Shown here: positions 1 to 7,376 of the stretch, piece by piece
Position numbering within the stretch: the first letter of the stretch is position 1
How the letters are laid out: the number at the start of each line of letters is the position of its first letter
DNA from: an uncultured Collinsella sp.
Lineage (GTDB): Bacteria; Actinomycetota; Coriobacteriia; Coriobacteriales; Coriobacteriaceae
Length of the DNA: 47,287 bases
NCBI GenBank assembly: GCA_900541015.1
Contig: UQIB01000022.1
Coordinates: 1-47,287 of the forward strand
Reading direction: 5' to 3'
Notes under the pieces: generated by a model
Database searches by the model: none
The model's input: the letters and a program-made list of their open reading frames with translations, nothing else
Told to the model about the DNA's origin: nothing
Position numbers and translations under genes: made by a program

Positions 1-363
1 CACGCCCCAGACCGTAAGCTCTCCCAGCCAGCTTATGGCGCACATGAACAAGGTGAAGGCGATTACGAAGCCCTGGTAGAACTTGCCCGAGGTTCGATAT
101 GCCTCACCTTTGGGGTCGATGCGCGGCACCACGCAGAACATTGCGAGAAGCGCCAGAGGCAGCACGCCGAGCACGGAGGCCATCCAGCTAGGACCCCAAC
201 CGTCGACGGCGCCGTTCGCGCCCCAATGCGTGGGAATCTGCGCAGGCAAGCTCGGCATCACCATGAGGTGCGCTACGACATTGGCGACGCACAGAGCGAC
301 CAGCGCAATCCACACGCGCGACGATACCCCCGTGGGGTGAATGCCCTTGTTTTCGTTATTCAT
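1..363 (-). CDS. SdpI-like DUF1648 membrane protein (N-terminal part; cut by window edge)
   Basis: The first 121 codons of a membrane protein run off the left edge of the window. After a short charged N-terminus there is a hydrophobic helix (around residues 16-34), then the motif IPTHWGANG. That motif marks the DUF1648 domain found in SdpI, the immunity and signalling protein for the Bacillus cannibalism toxin SdpC. A second hydrophobic stretch follows near residues 57-68 and a third begins near the edge. The ATG overlaps the end of the upstream ArsR-type gene by 8 bases, so the two are translationally coupled. In Bacillus, SdpI protects the membrane and sequesters SdpR. A similar role here is inferred from the pairing; no sdpC toxin gene is visible in the window. 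Confidence 0.8.
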   Translation of the reverse strand, partial: MNNENKGIHPTGVSSRVWIALVALCVANVVAHLMVMPSLPAQIPTHWGANGAVDGWGPSWMASVLGVLPLALLAMFCVVPRIDPKGEAYRTSGKFYQGFVIAFTLFMCAISWLGELTVWGV

Positions 364-634
364 CCTTATCACCTTCCGTGTTTGTAAAGCCCATAAACCA
401 ACCAATCAAGTCCTGCATGACGGTGGTGTTTAAGCTGTAAACGATGTTTTGGCCATGACGTTCGTCGGTTACCAACCCGGCGTTTTTGAGCGTCGCCAAG
501 TGATGGCTCAACGACGGCTTGCTGATGTCAAAATGCTCGGCAAGCTCCCCGGCCGTGCGATTGCCCTCGCGCAGTAGTTCCAAAATGTGACGCCGTGTAG
601 GATCGGCCAGCGCCTTAAAACCCTCTCCCGGCAT
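356..634 (-). CDS. ArsR/SmtB-family repressor, SdpR-like
   Basis: A 92-residue winged-helix protein. The pattern F-KALADPTRRHILELL, then TAGELAEHFDISKPSLSHH (recognition helix) and a C-terminal YSLNTTVMQDLIGW closely follows SdpR of Bacillus. There are no CxC-type metal ligands of the ArsR or SmtB sensors, so it is probably a protein-antagonised autorepressor rather than a metal sensor. The ATG at 634 is preferred over an in-frame ATG at 670 because GAGGAGG lies just upstream of it and the longer start would sit on the -10 box. The gene overlaps the SdpI-like gene by 8 bases. An operator-like palindrome lies over its promoter. Confidence 0.85.
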   Translation of the reverse strand: MPGEGFKALADPTRRHILELLREGNRTAGELAEHFDISKPSLSHHLATLKNAGLVTDERHGQNIVYSLNTTVMQDLIGWFMGFTNTEGDKDE

Positions 635-668
635 AAGACCTCCTCTCATTATTTCGTTCGACGCGCAC

Positions 669-706
669 ACTATACTCGATATTTAGATGTTTGTCTAACT
701 ATCTAA
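669..706 (-). promoter_or_regulatory. Promoter and candidate SdpR operator
   Basis: Reading on the minus strand, TAGACA (692-697) and TATAGT (669-674) are separated by 17 bases, a good sigma-70-type promoter. The -35 box lies inside nested inverted repeats: TTAGAT at 683-688 pairs with ATCTAA at 701-706, and TTAGA (683-687) also pairs with TCTAA (694-698). The dyad position suggests autorepression by the ArsR-family protein. Confidence 0.6.
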
Positions 707-720
707 TACAGGAACATCTA

Positions 721-756
721 TAGAACATTCGTTCGTATTTAGCTACAATGGAAGTT
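721..756 (+). promoter_or_regulatory. Candidate promoter of the small hydrophobic peptide gene
   Basis: TACAAT at 744-749 is a good -10 box. TAGAAC at 721-726, 17 bases upstream, is a weak -35. A start about seven bases after the -10 would place the 5' end of the RNA at about 756, that is, at the left arm (755-767) of the inverted repeat described next. Confidence 0.45.
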
Positions 757-980
757 GAAGCAGATGGGCCAGCTCCCTCTATCCGAGAAGGAGATGGACT
801 ATGAGTATTGACGATGTCCTGACGTTGTTGTTGCTTGTAATCGCGGCCGTGGAGCTCGGCATCCACATTGGAGGTCGAATGAAATAGCCGCCCCCGCGTA
901 ATGCGAAGACGGCCACTTCTCACGCTACAAACGTGTTTGGGAGTTGGCCAACCCGCTGCAACGGGTGCCATCTGCTTCAA
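755..980. repeat. Long-range inverted repeat enclosing the small peptide gene
   Basis: TTGAAGCAGATGG at 755-767 is the exact reverse complement of CCATCTGCTTCAA at 968-980, 200 bases downstream. The arms would pair the predicted 5' end of the transcript with its 3' region. Between them a second stem-loop can form from GGCCA (911-915) and TGGCC (945-949). Such 5'-3' locking is typical of type I toxin mRNAs, where it blocks translation until the RNA is processed. Confidence 0.6.
801..887 (+). CDS. 28-residue hydrophobic peptide, candidate type I toxin
   Basis: A very short gene with an excellent ribosome site (AAGGAG, 8 bases before the ATG). The peptide begins MSIDDVLTL, continues through a single hydrophobic helix (roughly residues 6-20), and ends in the basic GGRMK. 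Length, one membrane helix and basic tail match the putative holin-like / TxpA-type toxin class. No homologue was searched. The untranslated regions pair with each other over 13 bp and a promoter points the opposite way from the 3' end. Alternatives are a harmless small membrane peptide or a leader peptide. Confidence 0.5.
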   Translation: MSIDDVLTLLLLVIAAVELGIHIGGRMK

Positions 981-1008
981 TCTTATGCGAATCCCGATCC
1001 CATTTCAA
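980..1008 (-). promoter_or_regulatory. Promoter for a candidate antisense RNA against the small peptide mRNA
   Basis: On the minus strand TTGAAA (1003-1008) and TAAGAT (980-985) are 17 bases apart. Transcription would start near 973 and run leftwards through the 3' untranslated region and the peptide gene, giving an RNA complementary to it. No clear terminator was found, so the RNA end is unknown. No credible coding sequence with a ribosome site follows on that strand. Confidence 0.4.
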
Positions 1009-1094
1009 CAAGCTCCAAGGGCTCAAATGGAATCGCAATAATACCTATAATGGCGATAGCTAAAACACGACCGACTCCCCATCGGAGGATATCT

Positions 1095-1892
1095 ATGACC
1101 GAAACCGCAGCCGCAGCCCCCATCGAGACACGCGACACCAAGCTCGAGATCATCATGGGCCGCGAGGCACTCGACAAGCTCGCCGATGCTACGGTGCTGG
1201 TGCTCGGCTGCGGAGGCGTGGGCTCCAACTGCTGCGAGGCACTCGCCCGCGGCGACATCGGTCATTTCGTCATTCTGGATAAGGACGTCGTCGCGCCCAG
1301 CAATATCAACCGTCAGGCCATCGCCTTTCACAGCACCATCGGAAAGCGCAAAGTCGACGTCATGGAGGCCATGATTCACGACATCAACCCTACCGCTACC
1401 GTCATCAAACGCACCGAATACCTGCTGAGCGACAACATCGACGAGTTCTTCGCGAGCGTTTTGGAGCAGACGGACGGCAAGCTCGACTACGTCGTCGACG
1501 CCATCGACACCATCTCGGCCAAGCTCACCATTGCCAAATATGCTCAGGACCACGACATTCGTTTGGTTAGCTCCATGGGCGGGGCCAACAAGCTCCATCC
1601 CGAGTGCCTCCGCTTTGCCGACATCTTCGATACGGTACGTGACCCCATGAGCCGCATTATGCGCAAAGAATGCAAGAAGCGCGGAATCAAGAGCCTGCAT
1701 GTACTGTTTAGCTGTGAGGAATCGGTTAAGACACAGCCCCGCGACCCTTCCAATATCCACGAGCGTACCGAGCTGGGAACCGCCAGCTTTATGCCGCCAA
1801 TCATGGGTCAGATGATTGCCGGCGAGGTTATCCGCCAGATCAGCGGCCGCGGCACTGAGCGCGTACGCTCCGATGGCCAACGTCTGGACTAG
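1095..1892 (+). CDS. tcdA: tRNA threonylcarbamoyladenosine dehydratase (ThiF/MoeB/E1-like)
   Basis: A 265-residue ThiF-superfamily enzyme. It carries the nucleotide-binding loop GCGGVGS (38-44), the acidic LDKD at the second strand end (61-64), NINRQ (70-74) and the C-terminal GTASFMPPIMG typical of TcdA/CsdL rather than ThiF or MoeB. It adenylates the carboxylate of t6A at tRNA position 37 to form cyclic ct6A in the cytoplasm. The start at 1095 follows CGGAGGA. A longer frame opening at 933 would run through the toxin-like 3' region and is not favoured. The TatD gene follows after 14 bases, probably in the same operon. Confidence 0.88.
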   Translation: MTETAAAAPIETRDTKLEIIMGREALDKLADATVLVLGCGGVGSNCCEALARGDIGHFVILDKDVVAPSNINRQAIAFHSTIGKRKVDVMEAMIHDINPTATVIKRTEYLLSDNIDEFFASVLEQTDGKLDYVVDAIDTISAKLTIAKYAQDHDIRLVSSMGGANKLHPECLRFADIFDTVRDPMSRIMRKECKKRGIKSLHVLFSCEESVKTQPRDPSNIHERTELGTASFMPPIMGQMIAGEVIRQISGRGTERVRSDGQRLD

Positions 1893-1906
1893 CGGAGCGC
1901 ACCGAG

Positions 1907-2689
1907 ATGGAGCCCCGGTTATTTGATGCACACTGCCATCTTGATTTAATGACTCACCCGGACGCCGTTGCCGATGAGGCGACGGCGCTGGGCTTGGGTC
2001 TATTTGATTGCGGCGTCGATCCACGCGACTTCGCTAGCGTACATGGGCGAACCCGTCGCCCTCCTACCGTCATCAAGGGCATCGGCCTCCACCCCTGGTG
2101 GCTCGCCGATGGCCACTGTGGTTTTGACGAAATCAATCTGCTTTGCGAAGTTGCAGCCCAAGAGCGCTACATCGGCGAGGTGGGACTCGACTTTTCCGCG
2201 CGTTTTGCCGGAAGCGAACCGCTTCAAATACAGGCACTTGACCGGCTCTGCGAGGCTCTCGCGCAGCATCCTCTTACCGGGCGTGTGATATCAATTCACG
2301 CCGTTCGTTCGGCAGGAACCGTACTGGATATCCTCGAATCGCATGGACTACTCATCCCAAACCCCAGCTCCCCCGTTATCATCTTCCACTGGTTTAGCGG
2401 CACCTCGGACGAGCTTGTCCGCGCGCGCGATGCAGGCTGCTATTTTTCCGTCAACGAACGCATGCTCGCGTCTAAACGAGGACGCGAATACGCACGACAG
2501 ATTCCACTCGATCGTTTACTGCTCGAGACCGATGCGCCAGCCGAGCCAAACACAGAAACAAGCGCACAGTCGCTCATCAGATCGCTCACAAGGACCTCGA
2601 TGCGCATTGCCTCACTCAAAAACTGTGACGCAAAGCGCATCGAGTCGGTAGTTTTAGCAAATGCGCACTCTGTTTTTGACCTTCGCTAA
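1907..2689 (+). CDS. TatD-family metal-dependent nuclease/hydrolase
   Basis: A 260-residue TIM-barrel hydrolase. The metal-ligand set of TatD is visible: H-C-H at 9-11, a GIGLHPWW strand, EVGLD, the FHWFSG histidine and the final ETDAP aspartate. TatD proteins act as 3'-5' exonucleases or DNases in the cytoplasm; the exact substrate here is unknown. The spacing of 14 bases from tcdA suggests cotranscription. The family is usually about 255-265 residues, so the gene appears complete. Confidence 0.82.
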   Translation: MEPRLFDAHCHLDLMTHPDAVADEATALGLGLFDCGVDPRDFASVHGRTRRPPTVIKGIGLHPWWLADGHCGFDEINLLCEVAAQERYIGEVGLDFSARFAGSEPLQIQALDRLCEALAQHPLTGRVISIHAVRSAGTVLDILESHGLLIPNPSSPVIIFHWFSGTSDELVRARDAGCYFSVNERMLASKRGREYARQIPLDRLLLETDAPAEPNTETSAQSLIRSLTRTSMRIASLKNCDAKRIESVVLANAHSVFDLR

Positions 2690-2707
2690 CCCCTGTGGGC
2701 AAAAATG

Positions 2708-2746
2708 CCAAGGGACATGCGAATCGCACAACGCAGTCCCTATTGG
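2708..2746. terminator. Inverted repeat between convergent genes
   Basis: CCAAGGGAC (2708-2716) pairs with GTCCCTATTGG (2736-2746) with one bulge. It lies between the plus-strand TatD gene and the minus-strand kinase gene. A run of T is absent, so termination is only a guess from location. Confidence 0.3.
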
Positions 2747-2768
2747 TAGGCAGTACAATTCGGCAGCA

Positions 2769-4286
2769 TTACACCAATTCGTGCATGAGATCACGGTTGC
2801 GTGCATACAATTCGTCAAAGATATGACGACGCGATGCATATAACTCGTGGGCAGCCATATCGGGCACGATTGTTTGCGCAACGCCAAGGACTTGGGCGAG
2901 CTCATCCCATGATGCATAGGCGCCACCTGCGAGAGCTGCCATGATGGCATCACCGAAGCATGCGCCCACCGTAACCTTGGCAACCGAGACCTCGCGCCCG
3001 CATACGTCGGCGATAGCCTGCATCCAAACTGGATTCTTGGTTCCACCTCCGACAAGCATAATGCGCCCAATTGGCAGTCCATGCTCTCGCTCGATAATGT
3101 CGACATGGGATGCAACGGTATACGCGACGCCTTCCAAGGCGGCGCGAACCATATGGGCTCGCGTATGCCTTCCGGTCAGGCCAAAGAAGACGCCACGCGC
3201 CTCGGGATCGTTGAGCGGAGTACGCTCCCCCGCAAAGTACGGCAGACACAGGAGCCCATCGGCACCCGGCGCCACATCGGCGGCATCATGCGCCATAACC
3301 GAATAGGCATCGGGACCACCGTGGCCCTCGGCCTCTACGGCGTCGCGATACAGCTCTTGGCGCAGCCACGATGTGAGTGCGCCCGCCGTATTGGTCCCCG
3401 CGCAGATCCCGTAAGTTCCGGGAATGATAAACGTCCCCGGCCACAGGCGGGCATCATCGATCATATGATCAGCTAGGTAGATGAAATACGCCGTACTCCC
3501 CAACTGAACCATCATATCGCCGGGACGGAATACACCCGTCGAAATGGCCTCGGCACCAGAGTCGCCCGTTCCCACTAAGACAGGTGTCCCTGCCGCGAGC
3601 CCCGTCGCCTCAGCCGCACGCTGCGTAATCACCCCGGCAATATCGGTAGCCGACATCACCTCCGCCATCTGGTCAGGCCGGCAGAAACGAGCACATTCCC
3701 GAGCATCAACCTTCCAGGTGTAGCGGTCGTATAGGGGAAGAAAATCCTCCGCTAAATAACGGTCCACCGTAAAACGCCCCGTCAACTTTGCGCACAGAAA
3801 CGATGACGCCGTCAGGAACTTCGCGGCACGTTCGTGCACCTCGGGCATATTCTCCTTAAACCACAAGATCTTGGGAGCAATATCTGACGAACAGGGATCA
3901 TGCCCGAAAAGCTCGCGTGCGCGATCTGACCCATATTCGGAAAGGAGCTCGTCAATCTGCGGCTTCGAACGTGCATCGACTCCATACAAAATCGCGGGCG
4001 CCAGCGCGTTGCACTCGGTATCGACCGGCACACAGTCGCAACCCAATGCGGAAAGGCCCACGCATCCGATCTGTGCCGCGTTAACCCCCGATCGCGCCAC
4101 CAGCTCGCGCGACAAGCGGCAAAAATCGCCCCACCAAACTGCCTCCGCATCATGCTGGTACCATCCATCACACGGGTTGTCCGTCTCGTGTCCACAAGAG
4201 GCTTGGCAAACGATGTTGCATCGATCATCGATTAAAACGCCTTTAGAGGCGCTTGTCCCAATATCAATACCCAGATAGAGCGCCAT
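2769..4286 (-). CDS. FGGY-family carbohydrate kinase (xylulokinase-like)
   Basis: A 505-residue sugar kinase. The N-terminal phosphate loop LGIDIGTSASKG, the central VLVGTGDSGAEA and the C-terminal LVGGGTKNPVWMQAIAD signature place it in the FGGY family, closest in look to xylulokinases. It would phosphorylate a ketose or sugar alcohol with ATP in the cytoplasm; the substrate cannot be read from sequence. It is the last gene of the ten-gene operon, 6 bases after the BtpA-like gene. Its ribosome site (GGGGAG) overlaps that gene's end. A sugar kinase beside a BtpA/SgcQ protein recalls pentose and ketose clusters. Confidence 0.85.
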   Translation of the reverse strand: MALYLGIDIGTSASKGVLIDDRCNIVCQASCGHETDNPCDGWYQHDAEAVWWGDFCRLSRELVARSGVNAAQIGCVGLSALGCDCVPVDTECNALAPAILYGVDARSKPQIDELLSEYGSDRARELFGHDPCSSDIAPKILWFKENMPEVHERAAKFLTASSFLCAKLTGRFTVDRYLAEDFLPLYDRYTWKVDARECARFCRPDQMAEVMSATDIAGVITQRAAEATGLAAGTPVLVGTGDSGAEAISTGVFRPGDMMVQLGSTAYFIYLADHMIDDARLWPGTFIIPGTYGICAGTNTAGALTSWLRQELYRDAVEAEGHGGPDAYSVMAHDAADVAPGADGLLCLPYFAGERTPLNDPEARGVFFGLTGRHTRAHMVRAALEGVAYTVASHVDIIEREHGLPIGRIMLVGGGTKNPVWMQAIADVCGREVSVAKVTVGACFGDAIMAALAGGAYASWDELAQVLGVAQTIVPDMAAHELYASRRHIFDELYARNRDLMHELV

Positions 4287-4292
4287 AGGTGC

Positions 4293-5102
4293 CTACTCCC
4301 CTCGCGCCGTACGAGCGGCAGCCATAAAACGAGCTACCCGCTCAACATCAACCGGGGCATCCAGCTTTCCGTCGCGCTTTAAGCAGGTGCCGACAAACGC
4401 GCCATCGTAGTGAGCAAATACGTCAGCCACGGTATTTTCGCGACAACCGGTGCCACATACCACGGGTACTTCGCCAACACGCTCGCGGACTTCATCGGCA
4501 AGCTCGCCCGAAGCGCCACGACCGGCAGCCGAACCGCCGATGACCATTGCATCCGGAAGGCAATTAAAGAGAAGTGAATCGGCAATGTCCGCAGTCGTGC
4601 GGTCGTTGAGATAAACCTCCCCCTCGCTCGTGATGAAGTGAAAAAGCTTGAGGTCGTCCAAGCGCAGCGCCGCCTTGCGACGCATGGTGTGAGCGAAATC
4701 TCGGTTAATCAGCCCAAGATCACCGGCCCAGGCACCGCAAAAATTGCAGCGTGTGAACTGCGCGTCGACGGCAGCGCACAGCTCGATTGTGGCATCACCA
4801 TCGTAAATAGCCTCAGCTCCCCAAGGGGTCGACAGATCATGGGATAGAGCCCCGATTACATAGCCCATCGATGCAAGGGTTGAGGGAGAAACGTGCTGCT
4901 CATAGGGCATCGAGAGCTCATTGGTAATCAAAATGCCATCGACACCGCCCTGCTGCAACGCCTCGAGATCGCGCTTGGCGGCTTCCACGACCTGCGACAC
5001 GCTTCCGCCCGGGTAATACAGTGGATCGCCCGGCAGAGGACGCAGGTGCAGCATTCCGATAATCGGCTTTTCGGTCTTGAACATCGAGGTTAGAAACGAC
5101 AT
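4293..5102 (-). CDS. BtpA/SgcQ-family TIM-barrel protein
   Basis: A 269-residue protein with the BtpA/SgcQ pattern: KPIIGMLHLRPLPGDP near the N-terminus, then GGVDGILITNE, and a C-terminal PVVCGTGCRENTVADVF. BtpA was named for photosystem I assembly in cyanobacteria. In heterotrophs the family (for example SgcQ of E. coli) sits in sugar operons with kinases and PTS genes, and its reaction is not established. The start at 5102 is chosen because AAGGAG lies 6 bases upstream; an ATG at 5117 has no ribosome site. It is flanked by YjbQ and an FGGY kinase. Confidence 0.8.
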   Translation of the reverse strand: MSFLTSMFKTEKPIIGMLHLRPLPGDPLYYPGGSVSQVVEAAKRDLEALQQGGVDGILITNELSMPYEQHVSPSTLASMGYVIGALSHDLSTPWGAEAIYDGDATIELCAAVDAQFTRCNFCGAWAGDLGLINRDFAHTMRRKAALRLDDLKLFHFITSEGEVYLNDRTTADIADSLLFNCLPDAMVIGGSAAGRGASGELADEVRERVGEVPVVCGTGCRENTVADVFAHYDGAFVGTCLKRDGKLDAPVDVERVARFMAAARTARGE

Positions 5103-5135
5103 AACGTGCTCCTTCATAGAGTTATTGCAGGGACG

Positions 5136-5564
5136 TTACTCCCCCAGCACCTCGACGTACACTTTTCGCTTCTGCGGACCGTCAAACTCCGCAAGATAGA
5201 TGTTCTGGGCACTTCCGCACACGATGTGGCCATCTTGGACGGGAAAGAAGCAACTGTTTCCACAAATCATGCTCTTGATATGCCCACAGGAGTTGTTGCC
5301 GGTGGCTCCATAGCTCGGCAGGAAGTGTGCATGCGCATAGGGGGCATCGAGTGGGGCGATGCGATCAAGCGTCTCCATAAGATCCGTCTCCACGCAGGGC
5401 AGCCCCTCGTTTACCACGATTCCACAGGTCGTATGCGACAAAATAATCGCTGCCAAGCCATTGGTCACCGAGCTGCGTTCGATAGCAGCGTGCACATCTT
5501 CGGTAATATCGATGAACTGGTCCGGAGCAGTCGATAGATAGCTCAATGTCTCGAGCGTCACCAT
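5136..5564 (-). CDS. YjbQ/UPF0047 family protein
   Basis: A 142-residue single-domain protein. SHTTCGIVVNE (43-53), a central block of histidines (H78, H80), CGSAQNIYLAEFDGPQKR (116-133) and the closing VYVEV match the UPF0047/YjbQ fold, a small metal-site beta protein. E. coli YjbQ has weak thiamine phosphate synthase activity, but the physiological role is unsettled. The usual alanine of HTTAG is a cysteine here. It begins 2 bases after the upstream amidohydrolase-like gene, with the ribosome site GAAGGGGA inside that gene's end. Confidence 0.8.
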   Translation of the reverse strand: MVTLETLSYLSTAPDQFIDITEDVHAAIERSSVTNGLAAIILSHTTCGIVVNEGLPCVETDLMETLDRIAPLDAPYAHAHFLPSYGATGNNSCGHIKSMICGNSCFFPVQDGHIVCGSAQNIYLAEFDGPQKRKVYVEVLGE

Positions 5565-5566
5565 GT

Positions 5567-6427
5567 TTACTCATCCCCTTCAAGAAAACGCAGGGCATTA
5601 CCCCAGTAGAGCCTTTCTCGCGCATCATCGCGCATGGGCACGGTATCGAGCGCCCGCTTGAGTTTGAATGCACGGAAGCGCGGCGTATTGCTGGCGAACA
5701 TCACTTGGTGCGATAGCGCGCGCTCATACCACAGCGGCCCCATATCGACCGTGAAAAGACGCTGCATCATCTCCTCGGGCGAATCGATGTAAGTGATAGA
5801 GGTGTCCGTGTAGCAGTTGGGATACTTGAGCAGCATCGCCACGGTCTCGCGTACCCAGGGCCAGCCAAAGTGAGTCAAACTAAAGCGCACATTTGGATGC
5901 GTTGCGATTGTGTGCTCAAATGCAAGCGGGTTACTGCGCGAGAGCTCTGCGCCAGGCTCCCAAGACATACCGGCATGGAAAACCACCGGCTTGTTATAGC
6001 GCTCGCACAGCTCGTAAAGCGGCTCGGCCACAGCATCATCGGGGGCAAAACCCTGCTTTGCAGGATGCAGGCAAAGCCCCTTTGCCCCCAACTCGGTAAA
6101 GGCGCGCTCCAGTTCGTCTGCGGCACCGCTCACCTGCGGGTCTACGCTCGCAAATCCCCACAGACGATCGGGATGCGCGGCAACCAGCATGGCAATCTGG
6201 TCATTGGTGCCAAAGTGCCCTCCGCATGCCGTGGTTACATCGAGCGGCATGAGCACGCTCTTCTGCACGTCACAGACATCCATCTCGACTTGAAGCTCAT
6301 CCCAATCCATGGGACCCATATGCCCCATACCAAATTCTCGTGACCAAAAACCGAATCCATCAGGCTCATCACCCGGCGTACAGATCTCGCCGTAGAGCAT
6401 AGGATGGACCAACATGTCGATAACCAT
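5567..6427 (-). CDS. Amidohydrolase_2-family (TIM-barrel) protein with altered metal site
   Basis: A 286-residue protein with the amidohydrolase_2 layout: N-terminal strand with H8, GFASVDPQ, KGLCLHPAKQGF, VVFHAGMS and SLTHFGWPW. The usual HxH at the first strand is H-P-M, and the usual GSDxPH near the C-terminus is ASNTPRF, so at least two canonical metal ligands appear replaced. Members of this family include decarboxylases and lactonases. The start at 6427 follows AAAGGAG; an ATG at 6448 has no such site. It lies 27 bases after the second PfkB kinase gene in the operon. Confidence 0.75.
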   Translation of the reverse strand: MVIDMLVHPMLYGEICTPGDEPDGFGFWSREFGMGHMGPMDWDELQVEMDVCDVQKSVLMPLDVTTACGGHFGTNDQIAMLVAAHPDRLWGFASVDPQVSGAADELERAFTELGAKGLCLHPAKQGFAPDDAVAEPLYELCERYNKPVVFHAGMSWEPGAELSRSNPLAFEHTIATHPNVRFSLTHFGWPWVRETVAMLLKYPNCYTDTSITYIDSPEEMMQRLFTVDMGPLWYERALSHQVMFASNTPRFRAFKLKRALDTVPMRDDARERLYWGNALRFLEGDE

Positions 6428-6454
6428 TTCATACTCCTTTCCAGGCATTTGACC

Positions 6455-7255
6455 CTAGTACGGCTCAAACGAACCAATCACTCGGGACGACAGCTCAGCG
6501 CCCGCCTTCATACACGCCGGAATATCAAGGCCATCGATCACGCCCTTGGTAAACCCGGCAATATACGAGTCGCCGGCACCCACGGTATTAACGACCTTCT
6601 CCGCCGGTACGATCCCGCACTCATAGAAGCGCTCACCGTCATAGGCAATGCTCCCCTTCTCGCCAAGCGTGGCAACCGCAACGCGCGGTCCCAATTCCTG
6701 CACGTGGCGTACCCAGTCCCGCAGCTCCGGAGTGTCCTCCTCAAACGACATGAACGCGTAGTCTACGTAAGGAAAATGAGTCTCACAGGCATATTCGGGA
6801 TCCTGGCTGAACACCGAGAAGTCCATTACCACCGTCTTGCCCGCATCATGCCATTCGGGCAGGAGGTCCAAACAATTGCCAAACAGGTCGGTATGAATGA
6901 TGTCATGCTCTAGGATAAACGCCCGGTCGTCTTCATTCGGACGATATGTCTCCATTACGCCATCGATTGCCTCGAGATGCACGCGATCGACGCCGTCTTT
7001 CAATGCCATGAGCATCACCGAGGTGTCGCCATCCTCCACCCGCAGATGAGAGATATCAAACCCCTCAGCGGCCAGCGCCTCTCTCATCTTGTCTCCGTAC
7101 TCGTCCTTGCCGACAACCGACACGGCGGATACCGAAACGCCCATTCGTGCAAGATGGATACCCCAGTCAATGCCGTTACCAGTCGGATAGAACACGCCGA
7201 TGTTTTGATAGACGTCCGCGCAGCAAAAACCAGCCGCACACGCTTTAATACCCAT
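6455..7255 (-). CDS. PfkB-family sugar kinase (second FrlD-like paralogue)
   Basis: A 266-residue ribokinase-family enzyme, similar along its length to the FrlD-like kinase just upstream. The catalytic GAGDS lies at 226-230 with D229 as base, preceded by NTV. The substrate-side motif is PTGNGIDWGIHLARMG (24-39) instead of the GGNAVN form, so a different acceptor is likely. The start at 7255 follows TTGGAGAA. A hairpin separates it from the upstream kinase gene, so it may be expressed at a lower level. The product would be a phosphorylated sugar or sugar-amino acid conjugate. Confidence 0.82.
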   Translation of the reverse strand: MGIKACAAGFCCADVYQNIGVFYPTGNGIDWGIHLARMGVSVSAVSVVGKDEYGDKMREALAAEGFDISHLRVEDGDTSVMLMALKDGVDRVHLEAIDGVMETYRPNEDDRAFILEHDIIHTDLFGNCLDLLPEWHDAGKTVVMDFSVFSQDPEYACETHFPYVDYAFMSFEEDTPELRDWVRHVQELGPRVAVATLGEKGSIAYDGERFYECGIVPAEKVVNTVGAGDSYIAGFTKGVIDGLDIPACMKAGAELSSRVIGSFEPY

Positions 7256-7272
7256 GGTCTTCTCCAATGTTC

Positions 7273-7306
7273 AAAAGGGGACCCACCACATGGCGAGCCC
7301 CCTTTT
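7273..7306 (-). terminator. Hairpin inside the operon, possible attenuator
   Basis: AAAAGGGG (7273-7280) and CCCCTTTT (7299-7306) form a stem in the 121-base gap between the two PfkB genes, the longest gap in the operon. On the minus strand the stem ends in TTTT. It could cause partial termination or act as an RNA processing site separating the upstream (transport, deglycase) from the downstream (second kinase to FGGY kinase) half. Confidence 0.4.
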
Positions 7307-7376
7307 CGCATTCCGCTTATTGTTTTGCATCGGCTGTCCAAGGCCTCATAACCAGACCGCCATACGCTTTCTTAAG

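Noticed and set aside
933..1094. Upstream extension of tcdA in the same frame
   Set aside because: A strong ribosome site (CGGAGGA) precedes ATG 1095, and the extension crosses the inverted repeat and has no family similarity.
983..1094. Minus-strand hydrophobic frame ending LAIAIIGIIAIP opposite the tcdA leader
   Set aside because: It has no ribosome site or local start and its hydrophobic part is followed by unrelated sequence; probably chance.
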